Assembly (NCBI GenBank): GCA_016165875.1
Contig: JABBOT010000011.1
Coordinates: 11,781,766 to 11,845,765 of the forward strand
Origin: Acanthopleura granulata
Taxonomy: Eukaryota > Mollusca > Polyplacophora > Chitonida > Chitonidae
Direction of reading: 5' to 3'
Length of the DNA stretch: 64,000 nt
Shown piece by piece: positions 25,401 through 35,950 of the stretch. Every line of letters starts with the position of its first letter. Position 1 is the first letter of the stretch. The translations under genes and the position numbers were made by a program. The notes below the pieces were generated by a model, which searched no databases, was not told the origin of the DNA, and saw only the letters and a program-made list of their open reading frames with translations.

Positions 25401-26317
25401 AACGGAAGGAAGTATATGTATCTCTAAGGGGATATGTTCTTGGAAGGGGGGGGGGTCTATCATGTGTCTATTGGGAAAGATGACCATGCTGCAATGTCAG
25501 TTGAGGAGAATATCCATGTTCCATCTACAACATTTTTCAGAATGTATCACTCACATGTACATATTCCAGGTGTAACTTAGCTTGGGGTGTAACACATATA
25601 CACTGCTAAAACTTCAGATATATACATAAATAAAATGCTTTTAAATCGTGAAAAGCAGAAGTCTCCAACACATCATGACTTGGGCCACATCAAGAATCAC
25701 ATGGATAGATATAAGCCATTAACCTTTATCTTCCTGACAGACCTGAACCCAGGATGACTTCAAATCTGGAAACGAGGCCATCATACCATACAGTGTTCAG
25801 CACAGGGCATTTGACAATGGATGGTACAAATCCTCCACAACTGCCTGCCTGAGTCTCTTGTGAGTGAATTGTGTATAGGTTATTGATACATGTGAAATAC
25901 AGCCGGCCACGTCACCTGGCACCTCATATTTAAAAATACATCATGTGTGGAAATGCATGGGAATATCATCAAGCGACTCAAGTGGCTCTACATATTAAAC
26001 TGTACCAAATTTTAGCTTTCCTTAGTGAAGAAGTTAAGGAAAGGTATTGCTTTTGTTGTTCTTCAGATTTATTTCCATTCTAAAGACCTGGGCTTACAAC
26101 CTTTACGATGACTGCAGTTATACATAACAATATGTTTAAACATATCGCTAAAGTGTAAGGGGATTAATTTGAACCAATTATTTCTCTCAAGAAAAAAAAT
26201 ACTGCGCAATGTACTTGAAACCCCTCAGCCTTAAGCACAGGTACAAGCTAAGGAATAGATACAAATTCCAAGAGATATTATGTACAATACAAGTCATGTA
26301 TAAAATTGGTATTTGGG

Positions 26318-26885
26318 GTGTAAGTTTGGTGAGCTCGGGACAAACTGTTCAAGAGATAGAGCATTTACAGGCCTTTTATAAAATCTAACTTTAATAACTC
26401 CAATAATCTTGAAGAAAAAGGCCAAGATCGCTATAAATCAATAGGGTTCTTCCTCATGCCAATGTGTAAGTATGGTGCAAGTTTGGTGAACTTGGGCAAA
26501 ACCATTCCAGTGAAATTATGTTTACACTTCTTTAATAAAATTTAACTTAAATGAAACCAATGAACGAGAAGAAAAAGGTCAAGGTCACAAAAAATCAATA
26601 GGGTCCTTTCCTGATGAAAATGTGTGTGGTGTAAGTTTGGTGAACTAGGTTAAACCGTTCTTGAGATAGAGTATTTACAAGAATTTAACTCAAATGGCCC
26701 CAATGACCTTGAAGAAAAAGCTCAATGTCAATGAAAATCAATAGGGTTCTTCTACATGATGAGTCTAAGTGTACTGTAAATTTGATGAGCTTAGGATAAA
26801 CTGTTCTACAGATAGAGCATTTGCAAGAACACTGACGGGCAGATGGACGCTGCTCGCTACGACAACACCCCTTGCCCAAACTGGC
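26318..26885 (+). repeat. Degenerate tandem array, about 155-bp period, 3.7 units
   Basis: Units begin at 26318, 26475, 26629 and 26774 with GTGTAAGTTTGGTGA-like sequence and share gataGAGCATTTACA, GAAGAAAAAGgtCAAgGTC and AATCAATAGGGTTCTTC. The array ends with ctgacgggcagatggacgct and ggctgaggggtaaaa. Similar units are familiar as dispersed tandem repeats in molluscan genomes. No coding potential. Confidence 0.75.
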
Positions 26886-27466
26886 TGAGGGGTAAAAACG
26901 AAATGAACAGTTTAAATAAAGACAGTTTTTTACAACACATTTATTAATTTTTCAGAACAAAATTTCGTGAATGGTGTATGTGGTAACTTCAATTAACATA
27001 ATTATCAAGTCCGTTTACAAGTCATACCCATCCAGTTTCCACAACATGTTTTGACAACATGTACAGCACATATGCACTGTGTCTGATATACATGGTATAT
27101 ATGAACGAGGGATTCTATTGGCCATTGTCAGTTAAACACGGCTAATCAATGTAAATATCACAAACCTGATGTACCCACATCTGAGACGACATTTTGCATG
27201 TAAGTGAAAACTTCCGGGATCGTGAGGTGAGGTTTTGTCCAATAATGCAATTTATAGCCATATGAGTCTTCGCAGAACTTAAAACGACATTGCCTAACAG
27301 AAGTTCAATGGCACAAAAAAGTGAACCTTTTCAACACCCGTCTTTGCTGCAACACTGCAGTCTTTCCCATTCTCAGCCAGCTAGTGAGGCTCATTGAGGT
27401 GTGACAAACGTATGGACTACTCTCAGTAACTACCTGTACACTCTCCTCCCCAGATAGTTTATAACT

Positions 27467-28114
27467 TAAAGGATTAGTGTCCTGATTTTGCTACTGGTCC
27501 TAATTATAAAGATTATAACCTGTTTACGCAGTATATAACCAGAAGAGCTTTTGAGAATTTTAATAAAGATTTTAAATTTGCCAAAAGAAATAAATTTACT
27601 GCCCTAGTCAACGTTCAGCAAGTACGGCTCAGAGGTGACGTCATAGACAGACAACTCTTGGCTGACTGGACTATATAACCTGGGAATTCGCATCAGAAAG
27701 ATATCATTTTCGAGATGGATTTTAGCTGCATGGAAGCCGATATATCGCTCTATCAATTTGAACGTATAGTGGACGATGTTGAAGTTCCGATTTAAGAAAA
27801 TGACATCTCTGTCCAGACTTCGGATTCTGAGTTTTCAGATGATGCTTGTTGTCACTCTTGTACCTTTTTCACCACTGAACTAACTAGTGAAGATCTGACA
27901 GCTCATAAAGGTTGTGCTTGTATGACATCATTCGGCAGAGATCATTGAGTGTTGGCGAAAAAAAAATGCATAAAACTAACCTCGTTGTGTTTTATATGCT
28001 ATATTACTCAGATTAATGTGAACTTTTTAAAAAATTTTTAAAATCTCAATATAAGAATGTATACAGGGTTAGCTAATTCGGAATAAATACTAAATCTGGT
28101 CACTAATCCTTTAA
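27467..28114 (+). mobile_element. TTAA-flanked element with terminal inverted repeats
   Basis: The ends are AGGATTAGTG (27471) and CACTAATCCT (28110), exact inverses, each bordered outside by TTAA (27467-27470, 28111-28114). The inner ends stay partly similar for about 15 more bases. A TTAA target duplication is typical of piggyBac-type transposons and their MITEs. Inside are a CRE palindrome TGACGTCA (27636-27643), a TATA-like ctatataac (27671), and an ATG (27715) opening a frame broken once by TAA (27793). No transposase is encoded, so it would move only with help from another element. Confidence 0.7.
27715..27948 (+). pseudogene. Decayed short reading frame inside the TTAA element
   Basis: From ATG at 27715 the frame encodes 26 residues beginning MDFSCMEADISLYQFER, then a TAA at 27793-27795. 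It stays open for about 50 more codons to TGA at 27946. The second part is acidic (SDSEFSDD) and then rich in Cys (ACCHSC, CAC). An acidic N-terminus with a YQFE motif followed by Cys pairs resembles the start of transposon-associated proteins with a P2X7-C-terminal-like Cys-rich domain seen in marine invertebrates. That likeness is from memory and weak. It is at best a truncated, interrupted copy. Confidence 0.35.
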
Positions 28115-28524
28115 GACAACAGCCCTCACAAGAAATCATGGTACAGTTAATTTAAAAATCTCACATTATCGAGAAAGAAGGGGTGTTAAGTTACATCTTT
28201 AGCCTAATAATGGTTACACTTTAAAAATTTTCAGATTTTAAGCTCAAATTAAGGCACTGAAAAGGGCGCCTAAATTAGGATGCTTTCTTGACCCAGTTAC
28301 ATGTATAATTCGCCAGTATGTACATGTACCTGCTCCTTGTATCTTTCCTCATAAGATGAAAGAAACTGTAGACCTTGCAACACAAATTTGCCCTGATGGT
28401 ACCCTTAAAGTAGGTGGTCCAATGAGTATATGTGTGCTGTCCACTGCTAACTGCCACCTGAAGGCCCAGAAAACAGTGCACACTGGGTGATTTCTGCTGT
28501 TCCAGGTTAGGATGGAAAAGTGAA

Positions 28525-29108
28525 CAGATCCCTCAAAAATGAAGTTACGGTCAGTGAAAAACAGTGTTTGAAAATATCTTCACTCAATTTTTTTATTTTT
28601 ATCAAATTAAATGTAGTCCAATGTTTTGATTGTATGCTGGCTTTTACAGACTACATTGATGACATGGTTTAGAAAATATCTTCAATGAATTTTTTTAGTT
28701 TTTTTTTTTTTACCAAACTAAATGCAGTCCAGTGTTTTGACTGTATGGTGGGTTTTACAGACTACATTGATGACATGATTCACATGTGACATCACAAAAC
28801 TTGATACACCTTTTATATTTAGCACAGAATAAAGTGCTTGAGAAGTGTACTCCTGTGATGTTTGCCTGTGTGTTAAAAAGGTGATATGACATTAAATTTC
28901 ATGCTTTAGAACAAACAGGGGTGTGACGTCACTGCTGTACCAGATTACCAAATGGTCCATAAAACCCACCATATAATCCAAACATTTGATTGCATTTAAC
29001 TGACTACAAAAAAAATCTAAAAAAATTTGGTGAAGATATTTTCAGATACAGTTTTTAGTGGTCTTTCACTCAAAATGCCTGAATTTTTGCCTGATCTTCC
29101 CCTTTAAG
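28525..29108. mobile_element. Foldback element with duplicated left arm
   Basis: Two direct copies of a 102-bp unit (28570-28671 and 28672-28773, both starting GAAAATATCTTCA) are followed by an inverted copy at 28957-29049. The outer flanks (28525-28569 and 29050-29108) also match weakly as inverted repeats, ending near ttcccctttaag. No coding capacity was seen. It is a MITE or foldback element whose left arm was tandemly duplicated. Confidence 0.65.
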
Positions 29109-30024
29109 TTAAATCTGAATCATCAGAAACAAGGTTGATTTAAAACAAAAGACACCACCAGACCAAGTGTATGTATGTATCCATCAAGTAACCCACCCAA
29201 AATGAAACCTCCATTTTTATGTATAGGATGTTGCAGCTTAAAGTAAGGAAAAACCCACACATTATTAAGAGAATCTTGAGAGTGAGGCCATGTCAGAAGT
29301 GTGACATATATGAACTATTCAGATTAGTTATTAATTAGTTATTTCTAAAACCCGAACATGCACGTGTTTCCCCTGTTATGTCATACAATCCCCGTTATGC
29401 AATTTATCACAGACTGAAGAGTAAAAGCCACGAGGGCTCCAACATCACTTTTCCGCTTTCTCTCTGGAAGCAAACACATGCATATCAGAGAGTAAACCCT
29501 GATGTCCACTTCTCCATACAAAATGATACCACAACCACTGCAGTCATCATATTAACCTCATCATGAAGTCTCAATTGTTTCTTTTCTCAGTTATAAAACG
29601 GCACTGAGATTTATTGGTTCAGGTAACCTTTGATCGAAAACAGAATTTACAGCCTTGTTTATACTGCTTCAGGATTTGTCTATGTGACGGATGCCGCACA
29701 AATTTTTGATGAAGCACTGAGTACAGTAGCCACTTAGATCTGGGAGGAACCAACAGATAAGATAAACACCACAAGTTTACGGCTCACTTGGTTTGAGTGG
29801 TAGTCTCCCTGAAATCGATAAACTCAACAACGGTCTGCTAAATTATCAACTTAAAATAAGTTAATTGTAATGTTAAAGTCTCTGACATCAAAGAGGAAAG
29901 GCCTATTTAAGGACATTCTGAATTTAATAGTTTTAATCACGCAAACTTGCTGTAAATGTAATAAGCTGTATGCGATGGGAGCATGAGCAACTGGGATTGC
30001 TGTTTAGCAGCTTAGCTTGCTACT

Positions 30025-30720
30025 CAGGAGAAAGCAACAAGATCATTATACACACAAATAGACGACTCAGTGCTTCCATTCAAACATTAAAAGGATATTA
30101 AATTCATTTTTACAGCTGTTTATTGTAGTCTAGAGTATGTTTCCCTAAACAAATAAGAAAAAGTTGGTACATTTACCGACTTTTGATTCCTTTCTATGTA
30201 ATTGGTATTTTTATGCCCTTCTTATGAGTTTTTCACCTGCGCGATAGTGGCCAGACAAAAGGGCGGAGACAACATCTGAAAAATGTAGATGTTTTTCTTT
30301 ATTCAAAGCTATGAAGAGACTAAAACTGTGTTTTTACTTTTCTTTTCAGGAGAAAACAACAAGAGCATTATACACATGAGCGGCTGACTCAATGCTTCCA
30401 TTCCAACATCATAAAGAGTCGTTTTTCATTTTTACAGCTATTTACTGTACACTAGAGTATTCTTCCCGAAACAAATAAGTCGATACATTTACCTTTTCTT
30501 ATTTCTTTGTAATATTTTGTTCTGTAATTGGTGTTTTATGCTGTTCTTACAATTTTTTTCACCTGCATGGCACCAGCCAGGTAAAAGGGTAGAGAAAATA
30601 AGTGAAAGTCACACAGCGGGGCAGCATTTGACAAACAAAAAGGGGAACGATTTCAGGATTTCAACTCAAAAATCACTAGACAATGGTCAGCTATCTTCTA
30701 GGACATGCAAGGCAACAAAC
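30025..30720 (+). repeat. Diverged tandem duplication, 322-bp period, with SINE-like ends
   Basis: CAGGAGAAAGCAACAAGATC at 30025 recurs at 30347 with changes, and the similarity continues through ttcatttttacagctNttta. Each copy ends in a degenerate family A SINE (30195-30290 and 30525-30715), the second keeping a B-box-like gatttcaactc in reverse. Confidence 0.6.
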
Positions 30721-32739
30721 TAGATGGCAGTGCCAATGGGCAGTCCATCTGCATCCTGGTGCTTTACTTGTGCTTTAAATTAGAAGAGCAAATTTATGTA
30801 CAGGTGGGGGGAGTGCTCAGACTTTGGCAAGTTCCTCACAAACCTTCTCACGCATGACCTACTGATTTGTACACCATATTGGGGGAAGACAAATGGTCTG
30901 AATGTTAGAATGCTGTACTAGCGTCGCCACCACTTACTGACACCAGCTCGCATTACCGGTGACAGCTAGGTACATGTTTTCAACTACTGCACATAAACCT
31001 ATACACATGACTACACGTCAGCATTGGATGAACTTGCAATGTGTGTAGAGAGCAAAATTTAGGACATCATCATGTACACGCATAGTGCATAAGACGATAG
31101 AAACCTGGGCACTCAGTCTAGGTAATGTAATTTTGTGTACAATGTTATGAAGCCCTGTGTTCCTCCTGATATATACATGAACTCCAGATATACTGTCAGT
31201 GACTGTGCTGAAATACACTGGTCTAATTAGCAGCAAATGCATGAAGGCTGGATGTGGGTAAGGACTTGAAAGTGAAGACTGAATGAGGGTAAGGACTAGA
31301 AGTATGTCAGTACCAGCCAACCAAACCTAGCAGTCCCCAATAAAATGAACACAAATGACTACGTTTCTATAACAGTCAGCCTGGGTCAACAGAACATCCC
31401 CAGAGGCTTTCAACACTTCTGTATACTACATATAGATAGCACACTGACAAGCAAAAGCTTCAGGTGGTCAGTGTATTGATGTGGTCCTTATATCCAAAGG
31501 TGGGCTGAGAGGGGACGGGGAAAATGGCTGGGGGAAGCGGGAGACAGACAGGTTGACGGTTTACTTTAGGTATTCTGGCAAGCTGTCTTGGGCGTTTAAT
31601 AATTGATAATTGAAAGGAGAAAACTTCTCCGGGAGAGAAGGAAAGGGTTGGGTGTTTGGGGGGGGGGGGGAGACAAGCTGTTTAAATGGTCGCTGGTTGG
31701 TTAGCGTATTAATGATTGTGTCTCCGTTGGTCCTACGCAACAGACGAACAGATGCCATTTAGGTAGTCTTGTCACCAGACAAGATGCCCTAAATGCCTCT
31801 CCCGAAACCGTGACCCAGTTCATCTCAGATGGAAGCGTCACCACTTCACATCCTGTGGACCGGAAAGAATCCCTGTATGTCAGCATCAAGGCTGTGCAGA
31901 TATACAACCCTCAACCTGAGGCTATTCACAGACTCCAATCCCAAGGCATCACGATTGGATGAGGGGGTTTCGCAAAGCAGTTCTGCTTCTTCATTGGTCA
32001 ATCCCAGTGCAAAGGTGTGGGGTTATTTCGCAAGCGTTACTTTCTCTCACACCATGTGCCAGTCTCTCTTCATCAGCACTAATGGTGAAGTCCTCTTAAG
32101 TTCTGACACATTTCAGACCACCATGTAATCCTACTTCAAACCAGTCAGTCAGTCTTATTAACGAAACAATGAAATTAACCCAGATTTTTCTTGCCGTTGT
32201 TGGAGGAGGGTATAAGTGGCAAAATCGAGCAGGGAACGGAATTCTCTGTCAGGTTTCTATATCGTACTAAAGTGTCAGAAAACTGGGCTACTTTTGAATG
32301 GCATCATTCTGAGAGAAAAAAGAAATAATGCTTTTTAAAAAAGATCATGCTTTTCCAGCTTGTAGCTAAAATTTCATGACCATCCTTCCTAACAAAGATA
32401 CGAAAAAGGTAACTTCACACATGAGCTTTATATTCCCATTTGGACACAAAAACTACATTTTCTGGTAAACAATTTTTCTGCCTAGAAGGGATAAACTGCA
32501 TTTAGGAAGTTATAAAATTATATATGCTACATGCAAAAGTCATGGGATTATGATTACCTTGGCCATGTATTGTATTTTTCATTTTTACTTGATTAAGTGG
32601 TTTGTGCAGCTTAACATTATACTATAGTATTTTTTAGATAAATGATAGCTGTCAGTTTCATCGGTGGGACAAAACTGGAGTGCTGGGGTAAACCTTTTCC
32701 CACCTGTGAGATACAGACCAGCACATCACAATGGTTGAA

Positions 32740-32955
32740 ATTCATTTATTTATTTGACAGGTGTTTTACGCTGTACTCAAGAATATTTCACTTATTGTGG
32801 GAGGAAACCGGGTACAGCCCAGAGGAAACACACGCCCATCCACAGGCTGCTGGCAGATCATCCCATATACCGCAGGAGAGGAAGCAAGCATGAGCTGGAC
32901 TTGACCTCACAGAGATCACATTGGTGAGAGGTTTCTGGGTCATTCCACTTAAGAC
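32740..32955 (-). mobile_element. SINE family A
   Basis: Tail ATTTATTTATTTGACAGGTG, a central domain lacking the acggcggccagc segment, and head to tttctgggtcattcc. A more decayed SINE-like stretch (about 32640-32735) precedes it. Confidence 0.85.
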
Positions 32956-33589
32956 AATGCAAACGGGTACATAAGTAAGACAACACTACATAAGTACCGT
33001 CAGTCTCTAATTGTCACAAAGGCACCACAAACAATGACTGTGGGGGAAATTCACTGTCCAAGGTCTCGAATGAACTCGGACTTCTTGAGCCAGTGGCTGG
33101 CTGTCTCCAATTACAAAACTTCTGACCCACACTCGAGTTCCCAACGAATTTCTATCTTGGCGCAACATGAAAACGCCAGTTGGGATGCTCCAAACTGTCA
33201 GCTTTAATAACCAAGGATTCAGTTTAACTAAGTTTAAAATGTTGAATTGTATTAGAAGTAGTAATCGCAGGTGGTGAGTATGACCTCCAAACCAAGGCAT
33301 GCGTCATATTCAGGTGTTATGTTCTGAGGTGTTACGAACCAGGGGCCACCTGCACCCAACTGCTTCAGTCACTTTGTAACTTTTCTGCTACAAGACTTCA
33401 TCCAGGGTAGAGCACCATAAAACGATGTGATTCACAAGAATAGTTACGAGAAATTGATTTACGAAATTTTGTGACTTATTTTTCAGTGGAAGACTCATCA
33501 GAGTACAGGTAGTTAACGAAGCAATATCTCCACATAGCTCCTCACCTGTCGTTGAACAGAAGTCCTCATAAAATAATCCAGAACCACGT

Positions 33590-33760
33590 CCCTGTATCAA
33601 ACAATCTATGAAAGAAAAACTAATTCCCCCTACTCCTCATTCTGAAATATTTAAACGAACTCTTTCCTATTCTGCAAGTTTGAACTGGAATGCTCTCTCT
33701 ACTACTCTCCAATGTTCCTCCTCAATACAGAATTTCCAAGACCTGTATGACTAGTGGTTA
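33590..33760 (+). pseudogene. LINE C-terminal remnant
   Basis: In one plus-strand frame (about 33620-33747) the translation reads LIPPTPHSEIFKRTLSYSAS, then LNWNALSTTLQ, SSSIQNFQDLY and a stop. This is the C-terminal tail typical of CR1/Jockey-like LINE ORF2 (P-x-TELFKxSFSYSGAxLWNSLP). It is a different copy and orientation from the fragment at 42-43 kb. The AT-rich sequence that follows may be its 3' UTR. No catalytic domain is present upstream. Confidence 0.55.
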
Positions 33761-34265
33761 ACCCATCTACATGTATCTGAAAGATACCACCACTGAAAAC
33801 AATATTTCAAAATTTTCTTGGAGAACTGTAGGGTTTGCTCAAATAATTCTCTTCGTTTTATGAAGCTTATATCGGTGCTGACACAAACAAACCATTTATT
33901 GCTTCATTTTTTTTACAATAACTGTATACATTCACGAATCTTTAATGACGGCTTAAATGATAAAAAACGTTGAAGATTTACAGTAACCTGCCTTGTACAT
34001 AAGTCCCCCAAGGCTGGCTTAGAAATGGGTATAGCCCATTTTTCCATATATTTGTTGATATCTTTTGTATTTCATTCGATTTTCATATTAGCTCAGCTAG
34101 CATTATTGTACTCAATGTTTATAAATGTATGTATGTACAATCTAGGACAGGACCAGGGACTGGTATTATAGAATCTAGTATAGCTCAGTCCAACCATCAC
34201 ATCTCTTCAATGACCAATCATTTCAGATTCTACATCAAAAGTCACATAAGACAACGAGTACATAC

Positions 34266-34328
34266 CGAATGGTCCTTTGCATAGTATAGTTTTCTTCCTT
34301 TGAGTTTAAAATATCTTCGTCTCCATCT
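34266..34328 (-). CDS. DGKH: Type II diacylglycerol kinase, PH-domain exon 2
   Basis: This 63-bp exon encodes 21 residues with RWRRRYFKL (second PH strand, with the basic cluster) followed by KLYYAKD (third strand). The acceptor on the minus strand is attctactttgtag|AGATGG and the donor is CATTCG|gtatgt. Both junctions are in phase 0. It lies 745 bp downstream of exon 35074-35121 in the direction of transcription. The spliced product runs SSFQ-RWRRRYFKL without a gap, as in known DGK delta/eta PH domains. The length is an exact multiple of three, so skipping it would keep the frame but would remove the basic strand. The intron that follows is about 15.6 kb and full of repeats. The exon is too short to stand out as an open reading frame; it was recognised from the peptide pattern and then supported by its splice sites. 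Confidence 0.82.
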
Positions 34329-35073
34329 CTACAAAGTAGAATTTATTGAAAGGCATGGATAATTGGTTGACATATGTCATGTCGACCCTGAAAAGGCAGT
34401 TCATGCAAAGTTCCATGTGCTTTTTCAGTATACAAACAACAAATGATATCTTGACATAACTAAAGATATAACTAGTGAGTTTGGTCCACATAAATGCACT
34501 TACTGAAGCACATAAAGGCCATTAAATTTATGCTTTTGACGACAACACTTAAGTTTTTCAACGTTCACAAAAATTCTTAAATGGCAGTGTAAGATTTATA
34601 AATAAATCCCAGTGGAGTAAAATGGCACATGTAGGTCAGTATCAGGGAAATCCCAAATTCTGCATCCAATCAAACCACATGCTACTTTTCATTCACATGC
34701 AAAGATCACTTTCACTGGCTAAATTTGAAGATCTAAAAGTTTTCAGTGGTTCTGCCATCAATAAAAGAAAAGATTGCACAATGATTACACATACAGCATG
34801 ATACTTGATAAATTCCACGACTTTTCCCAGGCTTTTCATTACCAGTTTTCTGACCATTTCACACTGCTTTCCACCTTTTTTGACAGCCATATGACTATAA
34901 ATATTACCATTAACATTGAAAAATCGAGCACTTTCAAGAACATCTTCCGACAAAGTCTTTTTTTTTTTTTTTTCAAGCACATTCAAGGCTTTGAAGAAAA
35001 ACTCAACCAAATTCAAATACTTTCAAGGAGCAGTGGTAGTGCTGTACATAAGAGAAAAGACAGTTACACATAC
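34329..35073 (-). other. DGK intron between PH exons 1 and 2 (745 bp)
   Basis: This GT-AG intron starts gtatgtgtaac and ends ctttgtag on the minus strand. It is the only short intron seen in this gene. It contains a poly-T run (34957-34974 on the plus strand) and AT-rich sequence with a loosely repeated TTCAAG/CACTTTCAAG motif (about 34800-35030) that also occurs near 4310-4370. No SINE of either family is recognisable in it. Confidence 0.75.
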
Positions 35074-35121
35074 CTGGAATGAGCTTGTCTGTTTCATCAG
35101 GTATCCATCTTTGGTGCAGGC
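35074..35121 (-). CDS. DGKH: Type II diacylglycerol kinase, PH-domain exon 1 (partial gene)
   Basis: This 48-bp exon encodes 16 residues containing KDGYLMKQTSSFQ, the first strand and loop of the PH domain found near the N-terminus of DGK delta/eta. These kinases phosphorylate diacylglycerol to phosphatidic acid, and their PH domain helps membrane recruitment. The minus-strand acceptor reads tttccgcag|GCC and the donor TTCCAG|gtatgt. The exon starts and ends in phase 0 and joins in frame to 34266-34328. The Lys of MKQ and the following RWRRR form the K-xn-R-x-R basic pattern typical of phosphoinositide-binding PH domains. The exon that precedes it was not securely identified. Assignment rests on remembered family sequence, since no search was run. 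Any close type II DGK (delta, eta or the single invertebrate form) would fit equally well, so the symbol stands for the group. Confidence 0.8.
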
Positions 35122-35227
35122 CTGCGGAAACACAAATAAATATTAGGTTAAGACTAAAAATTAATATTCATCAACTCGACTGGGGTTCAATATAGCATCC
35201 AAGATATTTTTCACTCACATGTTTATG

Positions 35228-35335
35228 TTAATAGGTTTATTGGTGGAGTAAACCAGGCTAGCAGGTGGAGGAAACCATTACCTTTCCTTTACCTGACAAA
35301 CATCCTAACATAAAGCTGCAGCCCAGCCAGACTGT
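35228..35335 (-). mobile_element. Possible very old SINE-like fragment
   Basis: The string ggaggaaaccattacc and a later cagcccagccag loosely resemble the family A central domain. Confidence 0.25.
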
Positions 35336-35349
35336 CAGATGTAATATAT

Positions 35350-35566
35350 CCTAAATTTTCAACAAATTTGACCACAGACATGGTGCATGTTTTATCACAT
35401 TAAAGGAATGTTTTCTGATCTAGTCAGGTGGTTTTGTAATTTCTTTGAGGTTCAAATATGCCCCTACATCATAAATACAATTTGGTCTTCAAAATCTTGC
35501 AAAGTTATGTCTTAGTATTGAATCTAACTTTGTACTCTACTGGTCAAATTTGTTGAAGATTTAGGG
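35350..35566. mobile_element. Short MITE-like element with 25-bp inverted ends
   Basis: CCTAAATTTTCAACAAATTT at 35350 and its near-perfect inverse ending at 35565 (one mismatch over 25 bp) bound 216 bp of AT-rich, non-coding DNA. The target duplication is not clear. Confidence 0.5.
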
Positions 35567-35657
35567 CATTTGAATGTACGTGTGACTTGGTTTTATGTCA
35601 TACTTTACAATTTTGACTACAAGAAATCCTTAATACAAGTAGGTCTATACACCTTAT

Positions 35658-35950
35658 CCTCTAGTGGCAGGGCGAGCCCTTGCCACCAAAGTATTAACAG
35701 CCAATCCTGTATTGACAGCGACCTGGTGCAGCACAATAACTCACAGCCTCCAACCAATGCGGTCGCTGTGAGTTCAAGTCCAGCTCCTCTCCGGCCGTAC
35801 GTGGGAAGGTCTGCCAGCAACCTGCAGATGGTCATGGGTTTCCCCAGGGCTTTGCCCGGTTTCCTCCCACCATAATGCTGGCCGCCGTCGTATAAGTGAA
35901 ATATTCTTAAGTACCGCATTAAACACCAATCAAATAAATAAATAAATATT
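35658..35950 (+). mobile_element. SINE family A, near-complete copy
   Basis: This is the clearest copy. The left part is a tRNA-like head with a B-box-like GAGTTCAAGTCCAGCTC (35772). The conserved central domain follows (gtgggaaggtctgccagcaa, ggtttcctcccaccataatg, gtgaaatattctta). The tail is CACCAATC followed by (AAAT)n. The central domain resembles that of widely conserved invertebrate SINE superfamilies such as MetaSINEs; that naming is from memory. Confidence 0.9.

Larger units (their letters stand above)
18668..34265 (-). other. DGK intron between PH exons 2 and 3 (about 15.6 kb)
   Basis: The intron is bounded by the donor gtatgt at 34265 and the acceptor ...gtttctgcag at 18668. Its repeats are listed separately: hairpin 19088, SINE family B 19175 and 22490, SINE family A 20716, 22187, 24446 and 32740, degenerate inverted arrays 24546/25085, tandem array 26318, TTAA element 27467, foldback 28525, duplication 30025, LINE tail 33590. 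Stretches such as 19400-20700, 20970-22180, 23260-24440, 29110-30020 and 30730-32630 show no gene or repeat that I recognise. Open frames there are short, overlap on both strands and lack splice or homology support. Confidence 0.65.
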
